From IMG/VR virus record IMGVR_UViG_3300032665_002541, positions 1-22,883 of that record: a stretch of DNA of 22,883 nucleotides; one strand, 5' to 3'. Shown here piece by piece: positions 6,692 through 13,414 of this stretch. The notes under the pieces are model-generated. The model saw only the letters and a program-made list of their open reading frames with translations, did no database searches and was not told the DNA's origin. This DNA is from a virus. A program made the position numbers and the translations under genes. Every line of letters begins with the position of its first letter. Positions within the stretch are counted from its first letter, which is position 1.

Positions 6692-8308
6692 TTACTTTTT
6701 GCTGTGGCCGCGTCGCATGTTGATCTGCCAGCGTGCTAGCTGACCCTTACGTCCAGGGGCCTTGGCTGCTTTTTGTAACTGGGCCATGGTGGCATTTTTA
6801 GGGATTCCATGACGCCGGCTGTCACCCGGCCGACCTGGGCCCTTACCATCCGCGAAGTTTTCGTCTATGTAGTTTTCCCATTCGTCCGGATCGCCTGATA
6901 ATTTTTGGAATTTCACATCGCCAGTTTCAAACTTTATATCGGGTATCTTCGTCCAAGAGTAGCCTCCGCCTTGTTCGTATACATGATACGGTATGTCAAT
7001 CTCATAGATACCTTCGTCAAATTTTGCCACAACATATACATGTTGTTCCATGGAGCAACTTACGGGCGTACAGTCTATTCCAGTTTGACCCAATACATCA
7101 CAAATTCCATCTGCTATTATATGACAGATGCCGCCGCCTGCATATGTGTCACGATCTGATTCGTCCCAATCATCATATATTTTTTGTGCTTTGGCTAATA
7201 TCTGCGGCATAAGGGCTTTTGCTTGGTTAACAGAAGGCAAGTTTTGATTCTCAACATCGTCATGTTCAAGATTTTCTCTTACACTTTTGCTCTTGGTTAG
7301 CGCATGCCGCTGTCGTTTTTTCCTGGCAGCACAATGGGCACGCTGGCTAAAGCCTCGCGGATTCTTGCAATTGATGCTGCGCTTGTATTTCTTGCTCCAG
7401 GTTTCGGATAGTGAATCAGACGCCTGTTGGGCTTCCCAGTCCATGAATGACTCTGCCAATTGATGACAGAAGGCACGTATGGCCGGATTGCTGGTTTCGA
7501 TTATGTTGAAATGTCGCTGCTCTTCAGGCTGTGTAGGATCATCATATCCTGCATATACCTTGTGTATGTTACTGCGATTTATCAGATCCGTGCAGCTTTC
7601 TTCGTATCTATCACCCATGCGTTCACTGCATGGACTGCACGTGGTTATGCAAATGCTGCCATTGGGAATATCACCATGGAGTTGCTCATATTTCATCATG
7701 GCACATCTTTCCGCATGATGCCATTTACCACGGATTTTCCTTCCTGTACTGGAAACAAGCCTATTGTCAGGATCCAATATGGCAGCAGCAACCATGCCGT
7801 GTGTATCAGGATCCTGCCGCTGACCATTAACAACCAGTTCACACAATTTTACAAGTATGACATCCAGCTTGTGATAGTTATAAATTTCCCAATCAGATCG
7901 TTTTTCATCCAGGGTATGTGATAAATGGCTTTGGTCAGAATTTCCATCCTCTATACCAGATCGTTCCCAATGCTTGAATATAGGATGGTACTTGTTTATT
8001 GCACTATATGGTTCCATGCTGCGATAGGCATAATCATCGTTGCCCATATACTGGACATATCCTTTTACTGCCCATTCACCCATTGCAGGTGCCATGCTAT
8101 TATGTGTAAAGTTTGCCGAATCCGCAGCAACCACTGTGCCATCTTTGTAGATTACAAATCTACAACTGTGAAACCGGTTATTTTTGGCCAATGCTTTCAG
8201 TGCCGATATGGTGGGATTTTTGTGTACAATTTCTTGCGCACGGTATTCATTTAACTGACTATCGTTTTCAACGCTTTCTAATAGGTTGATTATTTTTCTA
8301 ATATCCAT
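6692..8308 (-). CDS. Mosaic protein: deaminase-like, cysteine-protease-like and basic tail motifs
   Basis: This 538-residue protein is counted from ATG 8308; a GTG at 8320 is less likely. Residues 1-12 (MDIRKIINLLES) contain L-L-E, a T4-type prohead-protease site. Residues 45-120 form an unassigned domain (CRFVIYKDGTVVAADS). Residues 170-260 look like a zinc deaminase: H198-A-E200, P226-C227 and C239. The last zinc ligand is spaced as in RibD-type rather than PCxxC enzymes. Residues 306-332 are a basic SINCKNPRGFSQRAHCAARK motif seen in many phages. Residues 390-440 have a possible Cys395-His423-Asp438 triad (GGGICHIIAD, QHVYVVAKF, YEIDIP). The tail (487-533) is a basic GPGRPGDSRRHG / ARWQINM motif. 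Its 5' end lies 4 bases after the upstream stop. Function unknown. Confidence 0.65.
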   Translation of the reverse strand: MDIRKIINLLESVENDSQLNEYRAQEIVHKNPTISALKALAKNNRFHSCRFVIYKDGTVVAADSANFTHNSMAPAMGEWAVKGYVQYMGNDDYAYRSMEPYSAINKYHPIFKHWERSGIEDGNSDQSHLSHTLDEKRSDWEIYNYHKLDVILVKLCELVVNGQRQDPDTHGMVAAAILDPDNRLVSSTGRKIRGKWHHAERCAMMKYEQLHGDIPNGSICITTCSPCSERMGDRYEESCTDLINRSNIHKVYAGYDDPTQPEEQRHFNIIETSNPAIRAFCHQLAESFMDWEAQQASDSLSETWSKKYKRSINCKNPRGFSQRAHCAARKKRQRHALTKSKSVRENLEHDDVENQNLPSVNQAKALMPQILAKAQKIYDDWDESDRDTYAGGGICHIIADGICDVLGQTGIDCTPVSCSMEQHVYVVAKFDEGIYEIDIPYHVYEQGGGYSWTKIPDIKFETGDVKFQKLSGDPDEWENYIDENFADGKGPGRPGDSRRHGIPKNATMAQLQKAAKAPGRKGQLARWQINMRRGHSKK

Positions 8309-8312
8309 GATT

Positions 8313-9182
8313 TTATACACCAGTGGTTCTTGATTTTAATACTTTATCAACATAATCAAAAGGTTCGTTTCGTGGAGCATCTCTCTTTAGATATCTGTTT
8401 TCTGGAGGTATAACACCTGATCTAGTCAACATATCACTATGCGTTCCAACATTTTTAGTTGTTGCTTTAAATGCTTTATCTTCCACGAATGATAAGAATT
8501 GCTTATCTTGATTGGTTTGAACAAATCCCTTAATAACATTTGATAGTATGTTAATGGATTCATTATAAGCAGCAGGATCAAAAGGTATGAGCTGCGGTCC
8601 TGTGCCGAATAGTTTTTTCCAATCACTTTTAAACATACCTCCTGTTCGTTGCACATTGTCCTTAAACAGTCCAGGATTGTCATATTGCGGAAAATCATTC
8701 CATAGCGACTGGGGAACCATGCCTAATGGTTCACTTACCGTAACAAAATACACCGGATATCTGTTGTCGTTTATTATCTTGTTGTAGCTCTTATACAGGC
8801 CCCTGCTGGCACCTGCCCAGGGTTTTGTCTTGGCACAGGGCACGAACGCAATGGTTGAATAGCGATCCGGAACCTTATATGTGACGATTTCATCATGCCA
8901 TGATTTTATTATAGGATTTTTTAGGAGATGTATCGTTTCGCCTGGCGTATATGCAGTAAGATTGGTATCCAATTCAGGATTTGATGCCAGGCTCCTAGCC
9001 ACCAAAAACTTCCTAAAACGCGGCCAATCTTCTCGTGATATGTATCCAGGTGTGCCCAGTTGACCATATTCAACCTTGGATAATTTTGAGTATGATTCCG
9101 CGATTTCTGCAGGGGAAAGCGTACCAGCAGCGGCAGGAGTCACTGATTTTATGGTGGCTTCAATTATTTCAGATATTAGCAT
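8313..9182 (-). CDS. DUF5591/archaeosine-synthase-core-like protein, possible packaged head protein
   Basis: This is a 289-residue protein. Residues 111-172 carry IAFVPCAKTKPW (Cys116), GLYKSYNKI, YFVTVSEPLGMVP and FPQYDNPGLF. That order (PC..TKP, then S.PLG.VP, then YD.P) resembles the DUF5591 domain of archaeosine synthase (ArcS) and related 7-deazaguanine enzymes. I recognise it by pattern only; a DUF6884-like phage family is an alternative. The first residues MLISEIIEA contain I-I-E, a T4 prohead-protease-type site, so residues 1-8 could be a capsid-targeting peptide. A perfect TATAAATA box ends six bases before the ATG, and no Shine-Dalgarno is present. The gene leads the minus-strand accessory operon down to the oxygenase. 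Confidence 0.58.
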   Translation of the reverse strand: MLISEIIEATIKSVTPAAAGTLSPAEIAESYSKLSKVEYGQLGTPGYISREDWPRFRKFLVARSLASNPELDTNLTAYTPGETIHLLKNPIIKSWHDEIVTYKVPDRYSTIAFVPCAKTKPWAGASRGLYKSYNKIINDNRYPVYFVTVSEPLGMVPQSLWNDFPQYDNPGLFKDNVQRTGGMFKSDWKKLFGTGPQLIPFDPAAYNESINILSNVIKGFVQTNQDKQFLSFVEDKAFKATTKNVGTHSDMLTRSGVIPPENRYLKRDAPRNEPFDYVDKVLKSRTTGV

Positions 9183-9187
9183 GGTAA

Positions 9188-9195
9188 TATTTATA
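9188..9195 (-). promoter_or_regulatory. T4-type late promoter box TATAAATA
   Basis: This is a perfect match to the T4 late promoter -10 box, on the minus strand, ending six bases before ATG 9182 of the DUF5591-like gene. With the usual start site 6-7 bases downstream, the mRNA would begin at or very near the start codon. No Shine-Dalgarno is present. Confidence 0.6.
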
Positions 9196-9226
9196 AAAGA
9201 AACCAGTACTGGTATTGATTAATTGG

Positions 9227-9234
9227 TATAAATA
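9227..9234 (+). promoter_or_regulatory. T4-type late promoter box TATAAATA
   Basis: This is a perfect TATAAATA on the plus strand, 25 bases upstream of ATG 9260 of the homing endonuclease gene, followed by an AGAGG ribosome binding site at 9249-9253. It faces away from the minus-strand box at 9188-9195, so the 77-base gap is a divergent late promoter region. Confidence 0.65.
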
Positions 9235-9259
9235 TTGCACACTTAAATAGAGGTAAATA

Positions 9260-10120
9260 ATGAAATTTATATGTAGAGAATGTGGCAGAGGATTTGGTCA
9301 AATCACGGGCAAACATCTGAAAACACATGGTATCAACACGGTAGCAGAATATCTGGCAAAATATCCAGGTACAGAAACGGTACGTGCCAGGAGAGATTCT
9401 CCAGAAACTTTGGAACGCAAGCGGATTGCTAGGACTGGCAAGCAGCATAGCGACGAGGCCAAAGCAAAGATCGGTGCCAAGCACAAGGGCAAGAAGCGTA
9501 CAGAGCAGGAGATAGATAAATGGCGTGCCAGCTATAAGGAATATCTCGACGAACACGGTTCGCCAATGCTAGGCAAGGATCGCGGTGCCGCATTCAAGGC
9601 AAAGATGAGTGCCATCGCCAAGGCTAGGCCCAAAGAGATGGTCGATGCAAAGGTCGCACAGATGTTGGCTGCGCGGCGCGGTAGCAAGACCACACCGGAG
9701 CAGAGGGAGAGATATTCTGCTGCCAGGATAAAATACATGATTGAGAATCCTGATAAGCTTGGACCAACAAAGCTCTTTAACACTCGGCCTGAATTGGAAT
9801 TTGAAAAAGAATTACAGGACCGATCGGTGCCATACAGAAAAAATGTACCTATTGGAGGTTATCTTTACGATTTTTTAATAAATGATGATCTCATTGTTGA
9901 AATTGACGGCCCTTATCATTATGATAAGAATCTTTATGGTTCAAAAACAGATCCAGAGTCGATGAAGCTCGAAGGGCTTGCTCGAACACAAGCAAAGGAT
10001 GCAAAAAAGGACAAACGTGCAAGCGAGCTAGGATATAAGATGTATAGGATCAAAGTAGGAGGAAAACTGCCAGACGACTGGTATCAACAGCTACTTGAAC
10101 AAAAATGGTTTTATTTCTAA
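9260..10120 (+). CDS. Free-standing homing endonuclease, Vsr/DUF559-like (EDxHD type)
   Basis: This 286-residue protein reads as a three-part homing endonuclease. The N-terminus has a MucR-like zinc finger (Cys5, Cys8, His19, His23) followed by INTVAEYLAKYPG. Residues 62-115 are basic with NUMOD3-like repeats (SDEAKAKIGAKHKGKK), which usually bind DNA. The C-terminus (174-270) is a PD-(D/E)xK nuclease: NTRPELEFEKEL, GYLYDF (Asp204), LIVEIDGPYHYD (Glu214, Asp216, His220), then KDKRASELGYKMYRIKV. It is the only plus-strand gene in this region and sits between two minus-strand genes. It has its own TATAAATA box (9227-9234) and AGAGG six bases before the ATG. It probably cleaves a neighbouring phage gene in endonuclease-free relatives; the capsid gene is the obvious candidate. 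Confidence 0.82.
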   Translation: MKFICRECGRGFGQITGKHLKTHGINTVAEYLAKYPGTETVRARRDSPETLERKRIARTGKQHSDEAKAKIGAKHKGKKRTEQEIDKWRASYKEYLDEHGSPMLGKDRGAAFKAKMSAIAKARPKEMVDAKVAQMLAARRGSKTTPEQRERYSAARIKYMIENPDKLGPTKLFNTRPELEFEKELQDRSVPYRKNVPIGGYLYDFLINDDLIVEIDGPYHYDKNLYGSKTDPESMKLEGLARTQAKDAKKDKRASELGYKMYRIKVGGKLPDDWYQQLLEQKWFYF

Positions 10121-10125
10121 AAGAA

Positions 10126-10149
10126 AAACCCGACATTGCTGCCGGGTTT
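10126..10149. terminator. Hairpin terminator between endonuclease and capsid genes
   Basis: AAACCCG at 10126-10132 pairs with CGGGTTT at 10143-10149. The stem is A-rich on one side and followed by TTTCCTTT on the other. It lies six bases after the endonuclease stop and could end transcription from both directions. Confidence 0.6.
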
Positions 10150-10157
10150 CCTTTAGA

Positions 10158-10180
10158 TACAGCGTTAAGAAAACGCTGTA
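10158..10180. terminator. Second hairpin downstream of the capsid gene
   Basis: A perfect 9-base stem, TACAGCGTT (10158-10166) with AACGCTGTA (10172-10180), has a 5-base loop. It is 12 bases past the capsid gene stop. No clear T-run follows on the minus strand, so it may be an mRNA-stabilising or processing hairpin acting with the neighbouring terminator. Confidence 0.5.
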
Positions 10181-10191
10181 ACCCATTGAAA

Positions 10192-11391
10192 TCAAAGGAA
10201 CTTTAGATGGGCGGTATTGATTCCGATACCAGCCAAATAGTCGGCCGCATTACCAAGGCTTGAAGCGGTATTGTTAAGTTCAAGGTAACCGTACCTTGTC
10301 ATAAAAGAAACCACCGGTTCAAAGTTACTTGGGTCGATAATAACACCGCTGCTTGTTAGCGGAACATATGGGCAGTAATAAGCTGCGGCATCGATCTCGC
10401 CTGGGCCCTTGTAACCAACAAGAACGTTTGTGTCATCAGCAGCATACTGGTCAACATAGACGCGCATGCTGTTGTTTAGGGTTCCAACAAACTTGGTGTT
10501 GGTTGGAGCCTCGAATGTGCCTTCAGTTGTACGTGCAAAAGCTGATGTTGTTGCACTCTGCAGGATGGTAAGAGCGGTTGGGGAAACCACAACCCAGTTA
10601 CCAGCACCACGACGTGTACGAGCAGCGATCAGGTTAGCACCACGGTTGATGAGCACCGCAAGAGCAGCATGCTCGTCACCAACGTATGTAGCAGTACCGG
10701 AAACGGCACCCTGGTCATATGTTAGTGTTGTACCAGCAAGTGTACGCAGGCTGACGAGGATTTCCTGGTCAATTTCAGCGGTTATTTCCTGGGCCAAAGC
10801 AGCCATGATTTCTGCTTCAATGTCGATACCCTGCTGTGCCTGTGCATCCTGTGCAGCTTCAAAGGTCCAACGAGCCGACAGCTTACGTGTCTTGGCTTCA
10901 ACTGTTTCCTTGAGGATCTGGATGTTCAAGCGCTTACCAGCAGTTCCTTCGAGCACGCTTACTGGAGCAGCAGCTGGATAGGTGCTGTTACCGTTACCAG
11001 AATAGAAACGTGCGATATCGAATGGGCTGAGGGCTTCGCTACCTGCAACCACTGGAGTTGGTGTACCGAAGGTGTCAGCGTAACGAACGCGGAGTGTGTG
11101 GATCTGTCCAACCGGACCGCTCATTGGCTGAACACCGACGATCTCGTTGGCGATAACCGTTGGCATAACACGACGGATCACCGGAAGGATAACCTTGTTG
11201 AGCGTGGCAACGTTACCAGCGCTGGTTGCGCCTGGAGTTGCACTTTCAAAAAGTATTCCACTCTTTGACTGTAGGTCCTTGCGTGTGTTTTCTAGGACAA
11301 CTTCCATGACCTTCTTGCGATTGCCGGTTAGACCTTCGCAGAGGGCGGTCTTTGTGGCCGTCCAATGTGTCTCAAATAAGTTCTTTGACAT
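10192..11391 (-). CDS. 23: Major capsid protein, T4 gp23-like
   Basis: This 399-residue protein is the main shell subunit, HK97 fold. After an N-terminal propeptide, the mature part has VIRRVMPTVIANEIVGVQPM and SGPVGQIHTLRVRYAD. This matches the T4 gp23 signature (VRRAIPNLIAFDICGVQPM followed by PTGQVFALR). GILFE|S at residues 45-50 is a prohead-protease site (L-x-E), giving cleavage after Glu49. The protein is shorter than T4 gp23 (521), as in many marine relatives that lack the insertion domain. AAGGAG stands ten bases before the ATG. It follows the scaffold gene by 14 bases and is the last gene of the protease-scaffold-capsid operon, which ends at hairpins near 10126-10180. Confidence 0.95.
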   Translation of the reverse strand: MSKNLFETHWTATKTALCEGLTGNRKKVMEVVLENTRKDLQSKSGILFESATPGATSAGNVATLNKVILPVIRRVMPTVIANEIVGVQPMSGPVGQIHTLRVRYADTFGTPTPVVAGSEALSPFDIARFYSGNGNSTYPAAAPVSVLEGTAGKRLNIQILKETVEAKTRKLSARWTFEAAQDAQAQQGIDIEAEIMAALAQEITAEIDQEILVSLRTLAGTTLTYDQGAVSGTATYVGDEHAALAVLINRGANLIAARTRRGAGNWVVVSPTALTILQSATTSAFARTTEGTFEAPTNTKFVGTLNNSMRVYVDQYAADDTNVLVGYKGPGEIDAAAYYCPYVPLTSSGVIIDPSNFEPVVSFMTRYGYLELNNTASSLGNAADYLAGIGINTAHLKFL

Positions 11392-11405
11392 TTTAATTTA
11401 GCTCC

Positions 11406-12620
11406 TTAATTTTTGATACCTGCGAGGTGAAGGAGTTTTCCAAGGCCGACATCGTCCTGGGTTTCTTCAATCACTGCTTGGGCGAGTTTGTTGTTGCTTC
11501 TGTCACCGGTAACGGCTACAGACTTTGGTCGGGCGGTTTCAGCAAGGTTAACCTTGGTCTGCGAACCTTGTGCGCCGTTTACCACGGCTGGCAGATAACG
11601 TGTAAAAGCTTCCTTCAAGCTCTGTGTCTTGACATCTCTCAACATATCTTCCATTACGGCCTTCTTATCGCGTGACAGCGGGACGAGAAGCTCTTTGAGA
11701 GTTTCTTCACGCAGTATGCGATCCTGAGCAGCACGAACCTTTGCATTGGCAGCCTCTACAAGCTTCTTTTGCTCGTTGATTTTTGCCTGTGCATCGGACA
11801 ATGCGGCCTTTTGCTCCTGAAGCTGACGACTGAGCTTTTTGACTTCACTACCCTCTGATAGGTAGCTGGCCATATATTCCGCTGCCACGGCTTCAAAGAT
11901 GCGACGTCCGAAGTTGTTCTGACGAGCAACCTTGATGTCATCTCTCCACTGCACAAGCTCGCTTTTGATCACCTCGTTGAGTGTCTTGTCGACGGCTACA
12001 ACGGCGCGATTAATAAACTTCGTCTGTGCTTCGGTGATTTTCTTTTTGCCTTCCTGTGCCAGCTTCACACGTTGCTCAACCAATGCTTTTTTATCAGCGT
12101 GGAATTCAGCTATTTCCTCGCTTAGCTGTTTGAGAACGAATCCTTCTAGCTTGTTAACGCGAGTAACTAGCTCGCGCTTGCTGCTTTCCTTGACTGTTTG
12201 CAGTTCCTTTGCCATTTCACGACGCTGTGCGGTGAGGGTCTTGCGATCCTCAACAAACTCGGCAATTTCTTCCTTGAGCTGCTTAGCCACGAATGAGTTT
12301 AGCATCTTTGCATGCTCAACCATTTTTGACTTGTACATGTTCTTGGCTTCTAGTGTTGCCTGGCTTAACTTAGCGCGCTGTCTAATTGTTGCGGCACGAT
12401 CCTCCGCAAATTCATTCAGCTCACTACGAATGGTATCGTCCAGCATCTTGTCTATGGCTTCAACGAGCTTTGCCTTATCGTTTGTATAACGAACGGCGTA
12501 GTCTTCCTGGAGCTTCTGCTCCGCGGCTTTCACCTTGTTGTTAAAGGCCTCCTGTAGAGCAGTCTTGACGTCTTCGCCAAGCACTTCATTTTCCAGGAGA
12601 TCTTTTATTTCCTTTTCCAT
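11406..12620 (-). CDS. 22: Prohead scaffold (core) protein, T4 gp22-like
   Basis: This 404-residue protein is nearly all charged helix and should form the coiled-coil core on which the capsid assembles. Support is its position between protease and capsid genes, a DLLE cleavage site at residues 7-10, and the conserved NNFGRRIFEAVAAEYMASYL stretch (235-254) typical of gp22. It is much longer than T4 gp22 (269). The extra length is four copies of a 51-residue repeat, with EF.eDr-type cores at Phe71, Phe122, Phe173 and Trp225. The C-terminal half has a second heptad-rich helix (258-310) and a flexible tail. AAGGAG precedes the ATG. The protein is expected to be degraded by gp21 during maturation. 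Confidence 0.88.
   Translation of the reverse strand: MEKEIKDLLENEVLGEDVKTALQEAFNNKVKAAEQKLQEDYAVRYTNDKAKLVEAIDKMLDDTIRSELNEFAEDRAATIRQRAKLSQATLEAKNMYKSKMVEHAKMLNSFVAKQLKEEIAEFVEDRKTLTAQRREMAKELQTVKESSKRELVTRVNKLEGFVLKQLSEEIAEFHADKKALVEQRVKLAQEGKKKITEAQTKFINRAVVAVDKTLNEVIKSELVQWRDDIKVARQNNFGRRIFEAVAAEYMASYLSEGSEVKKLSRQLQEQKAALSDAQAKINEQKKLVEAANAKVRAAQDRILREETLKELLVPLSRDKKAVMEDMLRDVKTQSLKEAFTRYLPAVVNGAQGSQTKVNLAETARPKSVAVTGDRSNNKLAQAVIEETQDDVGLGKLLHLAGIKN
11930..12425 (-). repeat. Four 51-residue repeats in the scaffold protein
   Basis: The scaffold protein contains four copies of a helical unit. Cores are ELNEFAEDR, EEIAEFVEDR, EEIAEFHADKK and ELVQWRDD at residues 67-75, 117-126, 168-178 and 221-228. 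The aromatic residues at 71, 122, 173 and 225 are 51, 51 and 52 apart. Each core is preceded by a leucine-rich half (MLDDTIR, NSFVAKQL, EGFVLKQL, KTLNEVI). Confidence 0.75.
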
Positions 12621-12633
12621 AGGCCACTACTCC

Positions 12634-13281
12634 TTAAATAAGTTTCAACTCATCGACCCAGCTAAGTAGAATCTTCTTCAGGTGCTTTTGTGCAACTGCG
12701 TCATGTTTCATGCTTTCTGCCAGTTCATGAATCTTGTAGCCGTGCTTGCGGTTCATGATTGCCTCATACATTGGTGTAGGGTAAGCATTTGGCGCGCTTG
12801 GCTTTGCCACTATGTCAACGGTCAACATATCAAAATCAGATACCCGACCATTATCGTCAACGTTACCTGAACCACGAGAGCTAACACCTAGTTTAACTCC
12901 ACAGTCCAATAACGTTTTTACGATGTTACCGCAAGGTGTAGGAAGTATTTGCAACTTACCATACCCATTAGCACCATCCATCCACATCTCGGTAATCTTG
13001 TGGCTGACCCGATCTAGATGTATTTGTAGTTCTTGTGGGTGATCACATTCTCCTAGAACACCCGAATCGCTTCTTATTGCTTCTCTTATGTTTTCAACTG
13101 CCTTGCGTATTTCATTTACTGGATACACACGGCCATTGTGATTGCGAAGGTCACCTTGTATGAAGATGCCTTTCATGTAGACTTTTTTATCGCCACCTGG
13201 AGTGGCCGCGTCCTCAAGGATGACCTCAGCTTTCGCTGTATCATAGTTAAGTTGCTCAATTAGTATTCCATGGTTCGCCAT
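12634..13281 (-). CDS. 21: Prohead maturation protease, T4 gp21-like
   Basis: This 215-residue serine protease cuts scaffold and capsid precursors after L/I-x-E. Visible family features are YMKGIFIQGDLRNHNGRVYP (36-54), LGECDHP with catalytic-candidate His81, and KLGVSSRGSGNV with catalytic-candidate Ser134/Ser135. FDMLTVDIVAKPSAPNA (150-166) is also typical. LIE|Q at residues 7-9 is itself a candidate self-cleavage site. Length agrees with T4 gp21 (212). The leader has ATTAAATA at 13319-13326 followed by a TTACCAT stretch, and an AAGG about ten bases before the ATG. It is therefore probably the first gene of a late transcript that continues through gp22 and gp23. Confidence 0.93.
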   Translation of the reverse strand: MANHGILIEQLNYDTAKAEVILEDAATPGGDKKVYMKGIFIQGDLRNHNGRVYPVNEIRKAVENIREAIRSDSGVLGECDHPQELQIHLDRVSHKITEMWMDGANGYGKLQILPTPCGNIVKTLLDCGVKLGVSSRGSGNVDDNGRVSDFDMLTVDIVAKPSAPNAYPTPMYEAIMNRKHGYKIHELAESMKHDAVAQKHLKKILLSWVDELKLI

Positions 13282-13318
13282 ATTTGTTTTGCCTTGTCGG
13301 TAGACACCGTTATGGTAA

Positions 13319-13326
13319 TATTTAAT
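13319..13326 (-). promoter_or_regulatory. Late-promoter-like box ATTAAATA upstream of gp21
   Basis: ATTAAATA on the minus strand is followed by a TTACCAT stretch, 37 bases before the gp21 ATG. The same eight bases stand upstream of the prohead core gene and of the portal gene, supporting a shared late-promoter variant. Confidence 0.5.
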
Positions 13327-13367
13327 AAGTTATTGCAGATAGTTGGTTTTTAGGTCCAATAATCACC

Positions 13368-13396
13368 AAAAAAGGCTGGTGAATTAATCACCAGCC
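13368..13396 (-). terminator. Rho-independent terminator after the prohead core gene
   Basis: GGCTGGTGA (13374-13382) pairs perfectly with TCACCAGCC (13388-13396) around a 5-base loop. On the minus strand the stem is followed by six Ts (13373-13368). It is 18 bases downstream of the core gene stop and separates that transcript from the gp21-gp22-gp23 operon. Confidence 0.8.
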
Positions 13397-13414
13397 CTTT
13401 TTCGTACTCATATA

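Noticed and set aside
10466-10981. A 171-residue plus-strand frame opposite the capsid gene
   Set aside because: Shadow of the gp23 gene, which is certain on the minus strand; low-complexity translation.
11932-12489. A 185-residue plus-strand frame opposite the scaffold gene
   Set aside because: Leu/Ser-rich complement of a Lys/Glu/Ala-rich helix-coding gene; no independent support.
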